NCBI GenBank assembly: GCA_023423935.1
Contig: JAFAEQ010000003.1
Location: 62,001 to 126,000, forward strand
From: Pseudomonadota bacterium
Lineage (GTDB): Bacteria; Pseudomonadota; Gammaproteobacteria; Steroidobacterales; Steroidobacteraceae
Length of the DNA stretch: 64,000 bases
Direction of reading: 5' to 3'
Made by a program: the position numbers and the translations under genes. Positions within the stretch are counted from its first letter, which is position 1, and each line of letters starts with the position of its first letter. Shown here piece by piece: positions 8,888-18,475 of this stretch. The notes under the pieces are model-generated. The model was not told where the DNA came from, made no database searches, and saw only the letters and a list, made by a program, of their open reading frames with translations.

Positions 8888-11419
8888 CTACCACAGATAC
8901 TTCGCCTGGAAATTGATCTCCCTGCCTTCCAATGGTCGCGCCAGCAACACGCCGCCGCTGCCCGTCGCAACACCGAAGATGCGTGAATTGCTTTCCGTCA
9001 GGCCGAGCTCGTCGGTGACGTTCGTGCCGCGCAACTGAAACTGCCAGTTGTCGCCCACGTGCGCCGTCACACCGAAATCCCAGGTGTAATAGGAACCCAG
9101 CTGCTGGAGCCCAGCCTGATCCTGCGTGTGATCGCCGACGTGCGTATAGGTGACGAACGCTTCGAGATCGCCGAACTGCAGCGGCAGGCGATAACTTGGC
9201 GTCAACATGTAACGAAGCTTCGGCTGACGCTGCAGCTGTTGACCCTCGATCGGCGCACACCCGTTTCCTGTCACCACGTTCGTGTAGGGGAAACATCCTT
9301 TGTAGTCCGTGTATTCGCCATCGAGATAGTTGGCGACGACCTGGAAACGGAAGCTGTCACCCACTGTGAGCGCGCCGATGAAGTTGACGCCCTTCGATTC
9401 GGAGCCATACGTCAGCAACGGACCGAAGGGCACGCCCTCGATATCGGTTTGCCGATACAGAAGTCCGGTGAAGTCACGGTAGTACGCGCTGATGTCGGCG
9501 TACAGCAGATCGTTCTGAAACTTGAAGCCGGCCTCGTAGTTGCGGATGACCTGTACGGGCGGCGTCTCGCCCGTGATGTTGCCGCGGATGCCATTGTCGA
9601 AATCCGCGAAATGACCGCCGCGATTGACGCGGACATAGGCAGCCATCGAATCGGTGAAGCTGTAGTTCGCACCCACCGTCCACGAAGTGAAGTCTTTATC
9701 GTAATCGGTGATGTCCAGCGTGCCGTCGCAGACGGGCGTATCGTTGTTGTAGATCGTGAGTGGATTGCCGTCGAGGTCCGTGTTGCTCAGGTGGCAGACG
9801 CGGTTGGTGGCATCCTGATTCTCGAAGCGTACCGATGCATCCAGCAGCCATTTGTCGATGCGCCAGGTGTCGGACAAATAGATCGCCTTGTTGAAGGCAT
9901 GGCCGCGCTGAGCGATGGGGAATCCACCGTTGTCCAGAAATCCCTGCTCGTCGGTACGCAGAAAGGTCTGCCCTCCGGACACATAGCTCACCGTGATCGG
10001 GCGCGCATTGGGCTCGTTGGTCATCAGCATGTCATTGCCGAGGCCCCACTTGTCGTCCATCTCGTAGTACGCCAGATACACGCCCAGGGTGAGCGTGTTG
10101 CCATCGAATACCTCCTTGCTCAGACGAAAATCGTTGTTGATGTTGTCGAGCTTCTTGCGAATGGCCCACCAGCCCTGGCGAATGACGCTCTGATCCAGGG
10201 GTACCGCACCGCCTCCGACGTACGTGGCCGTCGCCGATCCAACCGGCAGTTGCAGACCTTTGAGGTCGGTAGGCAGCGTGTAGAGCTGATCGAAGAGCGT
10301 GGCCGGATTGGCGCCGGAGAACAGCGCGTTGGTGTCGACATCGCCGGTGTTGTACAGGAACTTGTCGCTGATCGACCAGCCGTTGTCGAAGTCGTGATCG
10401 AAGTTCGCGCCGAGAAAAACCATGTCGGCGCCGCGTCCATCAGCGAGGTCGGCGTTCAAGGGATTGCCCGGGAATCCGTCGAGCCGCACATGCCGCAGCG
10501 CTTTGCTGTTGTACGTCGATGTCAGCGGATCGAACCCGGGATATGCGCTGAACTTGTCTTTGCCGCGCTGAATGACCGGGATCGGCGTGATGAACTGATT
10601 CTTGTCGTTCAGGTAGCGGGCATACAGGATCAGGTCGCCACCGTCCGTCGTGCGCTTGAGCGTGGCAGTAAGCTGTCCGCCATCGTCTGCCTTGAACTGC
10701 GGATCGCGCACGCCGTCGGAGATGCGATAGAAGCCGCCGATGCTGCCGAACCAGTCATCCGCGATCTTGAAGCCCGTGAATCCGTCGAGGCGCCATAGAT
10801 TCTCATCGCCATAGGTGAGTCCGAGGCTCCCCGTGGGTACTTCCGTGCCGGTCTTCAACAGAAAGTTCGCCGTAGCGCCCATCTGACCGCCGGCGAACAC
10901 GACCGAGGGACCGCCCTGGAGAATTTCGACGGCGCGGACCGTGTCATCGAGCCGGAAGATGCTCGTGGTTTCGAAGAACGACAACGTTGGCATGCCATAC
11001 AACGGCGATCCCATCAGCATGGTCGTGAAGTACGGCGCATCGCCGCCTCCAGGGAAGCCTGCGATTTCGATATTGGCGCCTGTCTGTCCGCCCGTGGATT
11101 CGGGCCACAATCCTGGCGATATCTTGAGCAGGTCCGCCGTGCTCTTGGGGTTCGACTGCCGGATCTGCTCCTCGCTCGCAGTGACGATGTTGTAGCTCGC
11201 CTCGAGCTTGGTCACACCGCCCGAGATCGCACTGCCGGTGACGACCACCGTTTCCAGCGATGTGCCGCCCTGATTGGTGTTGGTGGAGGATGTCTGCGCC
11301 TGGGCATGCAGCAGCGTCGGTGACATTGCGAGCGCGATCGTTGCCAGATGTAACGTTCGATGACTCGCAAGATCGGCGAGCAAAGACGGTTGGCGCCGAA
11401 TGCTTGATCGGGTGAACAT
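8888..11419 (-). CDS. TonB-dependent receptor (probable carbohydrate receptor)
   Basis: Encodes 843 residues. It has an extended N-terminus with a signal peptide (HLATIALAMSPTLLHAQAQ, residues 24-42), a TonB-box-like LETVVVTGSAI near 54-64, a plug (about 70-190; DDTVRAVEILQGGPSVVFAGG) and a barrel ending in Trp (KYLW). A strong AAAGGGGG ribosome binding site precedes ATG 11419. It is first in an operon with the six-hairpin glycosidase. Many loop insertions are rich in Gly, Asn and Asp. Together they look like a proteobacterial carbohydrate-utilisation receptor plus periplasmic hydrolase. The ligand is unknown. Confidence 0.92.
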   Translation of the reverse strand: MFTRSSIRRQPSLLADLASHRTLHLATIALAMSPTLLHAQAQTSSTNTNQGGTSLETVVVTGSAISGGVTKLEASYNIVTASEEQIRQSNPKSTADLLKISPGLWPESTGGQTGANIEIAGFPGGGDAPYFTTMLMGSPLYGMPTLSFFETTSIFRLDDTVRAVEILQGGPSVVFAGGQMGATANFLLKTGTEVPTGSLGLTYGDENLWRLDGFTGFKIADDWFGSIGGFYRISDGVRDPQFKADDGGQLTATLKRTTDGGDLILYARYLNDKNQFITPIPVIQRGKDKFSAYPGFDPLTSTYNSKALRHVRLDGFPGNPLNADLADGRGADMVFLGANFDHDFDNGWSISDKFLYNTGDVDTNALFSGANPATLFDQLYTLPTDLKGLQLPVGSATATYVGGGAVPLDQSVIRQGWWAIRKKLDNINNDFRLSKEVFDGNTLTLGVYLAYYEMDDKWGLGNDMLMTNEPNARPITVSYVSGGQTFLRTDEQGFLDNGGFPIAQRGHAFNKAIYLSDTWRIDKWLLDASVRFENQDATNRVCHLSNTDLDGNPLTIYNNDTPVCDGTLDITDYDKDFTSWTVGANYSFTDSMAAYVRVNRGGHFADFDNGIRGNITGETPPVQVIRNYEAGFKFQNDLLYADISAYYRDFTGLLYRQTDIEGVPFGPLLTYGSESKGVNFIGALTVGDSFRFQVVANYLDGEYTDYKGCFPYTNVVTGNGCAPIEGQQLQRQPKLRYMLTPSYRLPLQFGDLEAFVTYTHVGDHTQDQAGLQQLGSYYTWDFGVTAHVGDNWQFQLRGTNVTDELGLTESNSRIFGVATGSGGVLLARPLEGREINFQAKYLW

Positions 11420-11814
11420 CGTGCCCCCTTTGAGGACTCCCGGTCCCTTGTTGCTATTGAGCTTCGAATAACACCAACATCAAAAATAGCAAATAGGTTG
11501 TCTACGCAACGCAGGGCGACTGCGCCGACACTTGTACACATGGCGCGTTGCATATCTGCACATCGTGGTGATGCTCTTGAATGTGCGACGCGGCTTGTAT
11601 AGGTCGGGTCCGAAGACTGGCGGCTGTCTGGCGAGGAGGCTCTTGTTGTGCTGCCTTGAAAATCCCTGCACTTTCTGCGCGGGCCCCGTGCGTCATGTGC
11701 GCGTTCGCAGGACTCGTCGCCACTTGCATGCGGCGGACAGATGCGGCCAGAGGTGTTGGTCTCGGCGAGCTTGCTGACTGATTGAACGCGAACGCAGTCG
11801 CAACAAGGGGCAGG
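11420..11814. other. Intergenic region with promoter of the TBDR/glycosidase operon
   Basis: About 395 bases between the TBDR start (read leftward) and the 3' end of the lipoprotein gene. An imperfect inverted repeat at 11449-11479 (TGTTGCTATT paired with AATAACACCAACA) would form a hairpin in the TBDR 5' leader. An AT-rich patch at 11470-11500 is a plausible promoter core. Small open frames here look like noise. Confidence 0.45.
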
Positions 11815-12330
11815 TCAGTCGGTGCGCACGACTACATGCACAAGGCTGAATCGGCTGCCAGTCCCGTGAGGTTTGACGGCAACGATCCGCTGATCGTCCT
11901 CGGAGCCCACCTTGTACACGACGCTGTAGTGTTCGGGATCGTCATCGTCGCAGGTGAGGTCTTCGCGTTCCGATCCGCGGGTCGAACGATCGCTGCATTC
12001 CAGGACGTGGCCATACTGCGAGAGTGCACGATGATAGAACTGTGCGACTTTCTCCGGCTTGTCGGTCGTCTGCAGATTCATCGCAACTACTTTCAGGCCG
12101 AAGACGGGGCTGGCGAATCCGATGTTCGCGCCAGCCTCGCCTTTCTCATCTTTGTAGGGCTTCGCTCCCGGATAGGCCGGCAAGCCCGCGTCCGATGGAG
12201 TGGCTTCGTCGGCGGTCGAGAGTCTCAACTCGAAGCCACGTTCAGTGCCATCGCTGCCGGCGCCGCATGCCGACATGAAAAGGACGAGCACGACGCCGAT
12301 CGAGCGAATGAAAAAGTGCCTGATGTCCAC
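11815..12330 (-). CDS. Small lipoprotein of unknown function
   Basis: About 171 residues if started at GTG 12330, which follows a GGGGGC ribosome binding site and puts the lipoprotein signal at the N-terminus (IRHFFIRSIGVVLVLFMSAC). The lipobox is MSAC with the modified Cys followed by Gly-Ala. An in-frame ATG exists at 12396 but gives an unlikely N-terminus. The rest is acidic with segments LPAYPGAKPYKD and VAQFYHRALSQYG, resembling periplasmic lipoproteins that track a value per residue pair; I do not recognise a named family. It stands alone between operons. Confidence 0.65.
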   Translation of the reverse strand: MDIRHFFIRSIGVVLVLFMSACGAGSDGTERGFELRLSTADEATPSDAGLPAYPGAKPYKDEKGEAGANIGFASPVFGLKVVAMNLQTTDKPEKVAQFYHRALSQYGHVLECSDRSTRGSEREDLTCDDDDPEHYSVVYKVGSEDDQRIVAVKPHGTGSRFSLVHVVVRTD

Positions 12331-12487
12331 GACGCCCCCATATGCAACGGATAAGCGAGGCCTGTGCCCCTTGAGTCGAGAACACCCGACTTGCACTTGG
12401 GTTACAGGTAATCGGCTCCGATAGGTCTGGCGGCGGCCTTGTGGTCTCCAAAGCTCGTTGTGCGGATATTAGTAAGCCCAGGCGCGC

Positions 12488-13378
12488 CTACTTCGTGGCG
12501 CGCTGCTGACCGAGGGCGACCCCGCCCAGGATCAATGCGCATGCGATCGCCATGCTGGGCGTGAGGGCTTCGCCCAGTAGCAACCAGGCCCACATCACTC
12601 CGAACAATGGAACCAGATAGGTGACTGTCGAGGCGCGCGGCGCTCCGATGCGATAGATCAGTCGATAGTAAAGAACGTAAGCGATGCCGGTGCACAGCAC
12701 ACCGAGGGCCGCCGCGGAGAACCACGAGAGCATTGGAATGGGTGTGCTCGGCCAAGTAATGATGGCAACAGGCAAGAGCAGCACACTTGCGCAGATCAGC
12801 GTCGCCGAGGCGATGGCGCCCGCGGGAAGGCCGGGTACATAACGGCGTAGCAGATTGGCACCTAATCCATAGAGCAGTGCGGCGGTGGTGCCTGCTATTG
12901 CCGCACTCAAGACGCTGCCACCCGCGGTCTTGTCCGCGGCGAGTACCACGACGCCGATGAAGCCTGCCACGAGTCCAATTGCACGACGACTCTGAATACG
13001 CTCGCCGAAGAAAATCAGGGCAAGGATCGCCGTGAACATCGCTGCGGTCGAGTTACTGATGGCACCGATGCCTGCCGGAGCACGCTCAGCGGCCCATGCG
13101 AACAGAACGAAAGGCAGCGCAGAATTGATGGCTGCAATCGCGCCGATGCGCCACCAGAGCGATCGCGAGAACCGATGTCGCTCGCGCCAGAGGAATGGCA
13201 GAAGAATCAGTGCGCCGAGAGCGAGCCGTACTTCGACCAGTGCAAAGGGTCCGAAGTCCTTTGCAGCCACACGCATGAACAGAAAGGACGCACCCCAGAT
13301 TGCGCCGAGCAGCACGAGCTCGACAGGTGTGAGCCACGACACTTTGGGATCGGCAGCGACAACAGCAGAGCTCGACAC
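12488..13378 (-). CDS. EamA/DMT-family transporter
   Basis: Encodes 296 residues with ten predicted membrane segments in two EamA repeats: the first begins VLLGAIWGASFLFMRVA (about 23-39), the second around 150-165 (AIAGTTAALLYGLGANLLRR). Such inner-membrane carriers export or import small metabolites, often amino acids. Length is typical. The gene is alone on its strand, with the lipoprotein gene more than 150 bases downstream. The substrate cannot be told from sequence. Confidence 0.9.
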   Translation of the reverse strand: MSSSAVVAADPKVSWLTPVELVLLGAIWGASFLFMRVAAKDFGPFALVEVRLALGALILLPFLWRERHRFSRSLWWRIGAIAAINSALPFVLFAWAAERAPAGIGAISNSTAAMFTAILALIFFGERIQSRRAIGLVAGFIGVVVLAADKTAGGSVLSAAIAGTTAALLYGLGANLLRRYVPGLPAGAIASATLICASVLLLPVAIITWPSTPIPMLSWFSAAALGVLCTGIAYVLYYRLIYRIGAPRASTVTYLVPLFGVMWAWLLLGEALTPSMAIACALILGGVALGQQRATK

Positions 13379-13708
13379 AATGCACCGTGAGTTCGCTCGT
13401 AGGGTGGGCGACTTTGAACGAATCGGTACGGGAGTTCATCCTATTTCTTGCGGTCGAATCCACAGGATTCGAGCCGTCAATCCAAGCTAAACAGCGTTCA
13501 ATCTTTTGTGTAGCAGCGTTTCATTGAGACTCGAAGAATGCGGGCCGCATGCGAGAGGGAAGAGTGGAGGGAAGCAACGCGAGACGGTGGGTTGAATGAA
13601 TGCGAGCCGATGCACGGTCAGGAGTACTCATCGCCTCGGCGCGTGAGCGAATGGTGCGAGGAATGCGAAGGGTCTCGGGTAAGTATCGTGCCGTTGGTCT
13701 CGCCGCGA
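13379..13708. other. Intergenic region with a perfect 8-bp hairpin
   Basis: 330 bases between the ligase 3' end and the EamA transporter start. TCGAATCC-ACA-GGATTCGA at 13454-13472 is a perfect hairpin with a 3-base loop but no T tract, so it may be an operator or processing signal rather than an intrinsic terminator. I see no gene. Confidence 0.5.
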
Positions 13709-14548
13709 TCATTGCTCCGCGTGCATGCGGACGAATCGCGCGAAGCGAGGAACGCCGCGTGCGGTGACGCCGCTGAAGCTGTAAGTCACGCGCTTGCCGA
13801 TGCCAGGCGGATGACGACGTTGCGCATCGGAGAAGCCGGTACCGAGATTGAACTCGAGCCCGTCGGGACGCCGCACACGCAGGGCGCCCATCATGCCCGC
13901 GTACTTGCCCTGGCCGGGCACGTAGCCGATCACTTCCGCTTCCGCATCGAGATGAGCTTTGAGCTTCAGCAGATCGTCGCTGCGCTCGCCGTGGTAGTAC
14001 GAATCCGCGCGATGAAGCATCAGTCCTTCGCCGCCGGCTGCGATCAGCTCGTTCAATTGCGAAAGCAGCGCCGGCTCGCTCGATACTCGCCAGTGGTGCA
14101 CCTTCTGGAGCGTGTGACTCTCGGTGCCGGACAGCAACTGATCCAGAGTCGCCAGTCGCGAGCTGAACTGGGCGGCTTCCGCCGGCAGGTCGAACGCCAT
14201 GAATTTCACTTCGCGCCAGGCGTCCTCATCGGGCTTTCGATCGCGAACGGTAGAAGCGAGTCGTTCGAACCGACCGCGTGCAATCCAGAGTTCGCCATCC
14301 AGCGGCTCCGCAGGCCAGCCCGCGACAAACCAGTCCGGCGCATGGATCGGATGACCGGAACGAGTGATGAGCGCAGTGCCGGTCCACAGGGCCCGGATTC
14401 CGTCGTACTTCTCGCTGACCCAGTAGCTCGCGATATCGATCTGCGCGCGGTAGTCGTTGGCGAGCATCAATGCCGGTGGCGCTGTACTCGCAGCGAGCGA
14501 CGGCGTTGCAATCGGGGACAACAGCAAGAGCAGGTGAGCGTGGCGCAT
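13709..14548 (-). CDS. ligE: Periplasmic ATP-dependent DNA ligase (LigE type)
   Basis: About 279 residues from ATG 14548, which gives a clean signal peptide (MRHAHLLLLLSPIATPSLAAS); a TTG five codons earlier is an alternative. The nucleotidyltransferase motif I is SEKYDGIRA with the lysine that takes AMP. Downstream motifs include LDGELW, GGEGLMLH and LLKLKAHLDAEAEVIGY (motif V region), followed by a small OB fold. This is the minimal ligase layout without extra DNA-binding domains. LigE enzymes seal nicks and are thought to act outside the cytoplasm, perhaps on incoming or extracellular DNA. No DNA-uptake gene lies nearby. Confidence 0.85.
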   Translation of the reverse strand: MRHAHLLLLLSPIATPSLAASTAPPALMLANDYRAQIDIASYWVSEKYDGIRALWTGTALITRSGHPIHAPDWFVAGWPAEPLDGELWIARGRFERLASTVRDRKPDEDAWREVKFMAFDLPAEAAQFSSRLATLDQLLSGTESHTLQKVHHWRVSSEPALLSQLNELIAAGGEGLMLHRADSYYHGERSDDLLKLKAHLDAEAEVIGYVPGQGKYAGMMGALRVRRPDGLEFNLGTGFSDAQRRHPPGIGKRVTYSFSGVTARGVPRFARFVRMHAEQ

Positions 14549-14666
14549 GTGAGCTCGCGGCAATGAAGCTTCGAGCCATTACATAGGCACACCTCTGGAG
14601 CGAAGAGGCTGTTATCCGAGCGTTCGTCGAGAAATGCCGGGCAGCCGCCGCGCGGCGTATCGCGGA

Positions 14667-16871
14667 TCAGGAGTCGAGATGACGCGATGGATCGAAGTCC
14701 ACGACGTTGTCGCGCAGGCGCGTGCCATCGCTATTACGCACGACCAGCCTGAACTTCAGATCGCCGATCGACAGCACATCGCCCTCGCGCAGCACGTGCT
14801 GCTTGATCTGCTGATCGTTCACGAAGCAGCCGTTGGTGCTGCCGGTGTCTTCGACGATTACGGCGTTGGGCCCCACCAGCAGGCGCGCATGATGACGACT
14901 GATCATCTTCGAGGGAATGAAGATGTCATTGTCGTTGGTGCGACCGATGGTCATCACGCGGCGATTCAGAACGAACGGATCGCTGTCGTGGTCGAGCGGT
15001 TCGAGCACGCGTTCCTGCGGGTTCTCGGCGATGGCTGCGGGCGATTCGATCCGGTCGACGTCGCGGCGGATGGCGGCCAGCGCTTCGGTGTGTACGGCCA
15101 GATCCGCCTTCAACAGTGCGATACGGTTGTCGCGATTGAAGATCTCCTGAGTCATCGACGACACGCGTGCGCGCGACTTCTTGAGCTGCTCGGCAACGAT
15201 GCCGCGCTCTTCCTGAAGCGTGCGCATCTCGGCGCGCAGATCCTCGATCAGCTGATCGCGTGCACTGAGCGAATGCTCGAGTCCGCGCACAGCCTCCGTC
15301 TGAGCTTCGAGCTCCTGACGGGCTGCGGCGAGTTGCTCGTTGCGTTCGTTGAGAAGTACTTCGTCGTCTTTCGACACTGCCTGGAGGCGCTCGATATTGC
15401 GCAAAGCCTCATCGAGCGAACGCTGGGCCTGATCGCGATGCATATGGATGTCGACCAGCGCCTGCTGAGCGATCGCGAGCTCCTGGCGCTGTGTCACCGC
15501 GACATTCGTCTGCGCAGCGGCTTGTGTGTGCAGTTCTTTGATATGAGCGTGAGCGAGTTCCAGCTCGCTGCTGGCGGATTCGAACTCGCGATTGCGCTGT
15601 TCGAGCTGTTCTCGCAGCGGCAGCAGCTCTGCGACCTGCCGTTGTAGTGACAGTCTCGATTCACGCAGGTCCGTCAACTCCACTTCCATGGTTTCGAGCT
15701 CGCGCAGGCGCTGGGACAGCTCATCGCGTAGCGGCAGCAGCGTGTCGCGCTCGGCGCTCAGCGAATCGCGCATCTCGCGCGTCTCGGCAAGCTCGCGCTG
15801 AGCTTGTTGGAGCTGCTGTTCCAGAAGCGCCGTTTGAGCAGCAAGCTCTTCGCGCTCACGCTCTGCGCGCTGACGCGCTTCGCCGGTCTCCTGTAGTTCG
15901 CGTGTGAGGCGCTCCAGATCGCTGCCGAATTTGCTGAGCTGCCCGTCGCGAAGGCCCAGTTCGCTTGCGATGCGATCGGCTTCGCTCGCGCGCTGCGAGA
16001 CTTCTTCGAGTTGGCGTTGCAGGGATTCAAGATCGGCCTGTGCACGCTCGAGACGCTCTGCGAGATTCTTGCGATCGCTCTCCAGTCCGGCCACGGTGGC
16101 ATTTCGCTGCGTGACGAGCGAGGACATGATGTCGTAGTCAGCGAGCTTGGCCGCGAAATTGCGCGCAAGCGTGTCGTTCTTGCTGCGCTCGGTCACCAAT
16201 GTCCGTTGCAGATCGTCGAGTGCGCGCTCGCGCTCCGCGGCCGTGCTCGCCGTCTGCTCGAGCGAAGCATGCAGTTGTGCCTGCTGCTGCTGAAGGTTCG
16301 CCAGCTCGCTCGCGCTCTGCTCGAGCTGCTGTGTGAGCGTTCGATGCAGCTGATCACGCTGCGCGCGCTCCTCTTCGCGCTCGCTCATCAGTAGTCGCAG
16401 CTGCGCGGCGTGTTCGTGCGAGAGCTCCTGAAGTTGTCTTTGCAGCCGCGCGACGAGCTCGCGTGAAAGTCCTTGCTGTTCTTCGAGCCGCTCGCGCTCG
16501 CCGGCAAAACCTGCAAGTTGCTGCTCGAACGCCGCCCGCTGCTGATTCCAGGCTTCGCGTTCCGCTTCCCATGCGCTCTTTGCGGCCTGTGCTTGCGTCA
16601 GCTCTGCTTCGAGTGAACCGATGCGCGTTTCGAGTCGGTCGATGACCGAAAGATCGACTCCACTCGTGACGAGCGGCGGGGAAGCGCGGTCGCGCGAGCG
16701 CTTGGCGACATCGAGCTCGCGAACGGTTTCTGATTCGCGCAGCGATTCGACCATCCAGCTGTCGGTTGCGGACAATGCATCCTCGGCGAGGCTGGCTTCG
16801 TATGCAGCGACATCGAGCTGGGGCAGCTCGTCGGTCTTGTCCAGATCATCATGTTCTGGCTGAGTCGACAT
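14667..16871 (-). CDS. Long coiled-coil protein with C-terminal FHA domain
   Basis: Encodes 734 residues. Residues about 70-600 are almost entirely heptad-rich coiled coil dominated by Glu, Gln, Arg and Leu. The last about 100 residues form a forkhead-associated domain: IGRTNDNDI, SRHHARLLV and DTGSTNGCFVND are the phosphothreonine-binding signature. There is no signal peptide or membrane segment, so it is cytosolic. It probably scaffolds a Ser/Thr-phosphorylated partner. I see no kinase or phosphatase gene beside it. The start ATG 16871 follows a region without an obvious operon partner; the TerB-like gene ends 160 bases upstream. Confidence 0.85.
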   Translation of the reverse strand: MSTQPEHDDLDKTDELPQLDVAAYEASLAEDALSATDSWMVESLRESETVRELDVAKRSRDRASPPLVTSGVDLSVIDRLETRIGSLEAELTQAQAAKSAWEAEREAWNQQRAAFEQQLAGFAGERERLEEQQGLSRELVARLQRQLQELSHEHAAQLRLLMSEREEERAQRDQLHRTLTQQLEQSASELANLQQQQAQLHASLEQTASTAAERERALDDLQRTLVTERSKNDTLARNFAAKLADYDIMSSLVTQRNATVAGLESDRKNLAERLERAQADLESLQRQLEEVSQRASEADRIASELGLRDGQLSKFGSDLERLTRELQETGEARQRAEREREELAAQTALLEQQLQQAQRELAETREMRDSLSAERDTLLPLRDELSQRLRELETMEVELTDLRESRLSLQRQVAELLPLREQLEQRNREFESASSELELAHAHIKELHTQAAAQTNVAVTQRQELAIAQQALVDIHMHRDQAQRSLDEALRNIERLQAVSKDDEVLLNERNEQLAAARQELEAQTEAVRGLEHSLSARDQLIEDLRAEMRTLQEERGIVAEQLKKSRARVSSMTQEIFNRDNRIALLKADLAVHTEALAAIRRDVDRIESPAAIAENPQERVLEPLDHDSDPFVLNRRVMTIGRTNDNDIFIPSKMISRHHARLLVGPNAVIVEDTGSTNGCFVNDQQIKQHVLREGDVLSIGDLKFRLVVRNSDGTRLRDNVVDFDPSRHLDS

Positions 16872-17031
16872 GGCACCGACCTTGGATCCGGAAGCGAGGC
16901 TCCAGAGTACCCGAGCCGTGCCCCAATGCCATCCGGTCTTTGAGGTGGGTCTTACAGGAAGGATCGATCGGCTGGAGGGCCGTAATCACCTGGCCCCTTG
17001 GGACATGGGTCTATGAAATAGGCCCGGGACG

Positions 17032-17973
17032 TTATGTTCCTTTGACCAAGGCCATCACCTGACCTAGATCGAGGGTGCGAGCCTTATCGCGGATCTGGGT
17101 GAGGTTCTGCTGTTGCAGCTGTTTCGCATCGGTCAGGAGGGATTCGTAGGTCGAGCGCAGCAGGGCGGTATTCATCTGGCGCCCGCCGGCGTAGTAGCGC
17201 CGGGCGAGCGTGCCCAGGGCATATGTCGTTGCAAAGGAAAATGCTGCGCCCGTTGCGACGCTGCCCAGGCCGCGCCCGAGGCCGCCGCCCACCGATCCCA
17301 GCAGCCCGCCAAGCAGTTTCCGGCCGAACTGTTCCAGATACTGGGATGTCAGGCCGACACCGGCCGCCGCAATGAATTCCCGGATGTAGCCCTGATCCAT
17401 TTCGTAGCCATAGCGCTGGCCGATCCGATAAATCATCTTGATCTGCAGCGGGAGGATGGCCATCGAAGCGAGCGATTGCGGGAGCAGCTCGATCGCGCCG
17501 TTCAGGATCGCGTGGTGAAGAACGTAACGGTCGAGCTCTGCTTCCGAGGTCGTCGAGGCAGGCGCAGCCGCATCCGTGTGCAACGCCGAGGCCGGCAGCG
17601 CGCTCAGGGTCAGCGCGTCCTGCTCGAGTCGCGCGACCGGCTGCGCGTCCAGATGGAGTGCGACGCGCAGCTCGTCGAGGAAGGTGCGCTCGGCCGGTGT
17701 TGTGGCGCCATCGGCATCGCAGATACACACCGCAGTTTCATAGGCGAGTCGCCGATGGGAGGGCTGGGTCAGTGCACTCGCTGCCTGGCGCAGATCCACA
17801 CGGTTGAGCAACACGTCCTGATACAGGGTCGCTAGTTGCGGCGCTGCGAGATCGCCGGCGATCGATTCAGCGGTGGCCTTGATGGCTGCACGTTCGCGGT
17901 CGTCCTGAGCCCCATCCGCGAATGCCGCGAGCATCGCGATGGTCAGCAGTGCGTTCTGTTCGGCCGATTGCAT
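17032..17973 (-). CDS. TerB-like / DUF697-like protein
   Basis: Encodes 313 residues. The N-terminal about 120 residues look like a TerB-type helical domain (LLTIAMLAAFADG, YETAVCICDADGATTPAE). The second half (PLQIKMIYRIGQRYGYEMDQ, then a Gly-rich LLGSVGGGLGRGLGSV segment and a hydrophobic stretch) resembles the DUF697/YcjF-type region associated with membranes and GTPases. It is probably an inner-membrane-associated protein; the biochemical role is unknown. It lies between the FHA gene and the EF-hand gene, all on one strand but with gaps of 70-160 bases. Confidence 0.65.
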   Translation of the reverse strand: MQSAEQNALLTIAMLAAFADGAQDDRERAAIKATAESIAGDLAAPQLATLYQDVLLNRVDLRQAASALTQPSHRRLAYETAVCICDADGATTPAERTFLDELRVALHLDAQPVARLEQDALTLSALPASALHTDAAAPASTTSEAELDRYVLHHAILNGAIELLPQSLASMAILPLQIKMIYRIGQRYGYEMDQGYIREFIAAAGVGLTSQYLEQFGRKLLGGLLGSVGGGLGRGLGSVATGAAFSFATTYALGTLARRYYAGGRQMNTALLRSTYESLLTDAKQLQQQNLTQIRDKARTLDLGQVMALVKGT

Positions 17974-18045
17974 AGGGATCGATATTCCAGCGTCCGGCGT
18001 GCAAGGCGGGCAGCGATGACACGGAGGCGGTCATCGCCAGCGCCC

Positions 18046-18294
18046 TCATCCGCCAAAGGATGCAAATTCTTCTTTACTGATGAACCCGTCGCCGTTGATA
18101 TCGATCTGTGCGAAACGATCGAGCAGCTGCTTGACGACACCAGCCTCGGTGCGGCTGATGCGGTGATCGGCATTTCGATCGATCGATTCGAACGTGATCT
18201 GGACGCGGGTTGTGGTGGACAGTGAAGCGGGTTCATCGGCGCAGACGTTTACGGCCGCGGCGCTCAGCCCGGCGAAGAGGATGTAACGGTACAT
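18046..18294 (-). CDS. Small secreted EF-hand calcium-binding protein
   Basis: Encodes 82 residues with a signal peptide (about 1-19, cleavage after NVCA). Two 12-residue EF-hand loops are visible: residues 39-50 (DRNADHRISRTE) and 65-76 (DINGDGFISKEE). The second has all canonical oxygen ligands at positions 1, 3, 5, 9 and 12; the first has His in place of Gly at position 6. It is likely a periplasmic calcium sensor or buffer. Length is typical of small bacterial EF-hand proteins. No partner is evident. Confidence 0.85.
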   Translation of the reverse strand: MYRYILFAGLSAAAVNVCADEPASLSTTTRVQITFESIDRNADHRISRTEAGVVKQLLDRFAQIDINGDGFISKEEFASFGG

Positions 18295-18475
18295 GGACAG
18301 CTCCTTATCGACGGCGCTTGCACGGTCCGACGTGCAAACGTGATGTCGCGGGATCCAGTTCCCGCAACGGTGAAAAAACTACAGACTGGGATCGAGGGCA
18401 CGTTGCCATCCTTAGCTTGAACGCGAGCTGAAATGAGGCTCGTCCTCCATGCCTGGAGATTCGATCTGTCGTCGC

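Noticed and set aside
9059..10798. A 579-codon open frame on the plus strand opposite the TBDR
   Set aside because: GC-rich antisense frame of the receptor gene; the protein has no recognisable motif, and the opposite strand is clearly coding.
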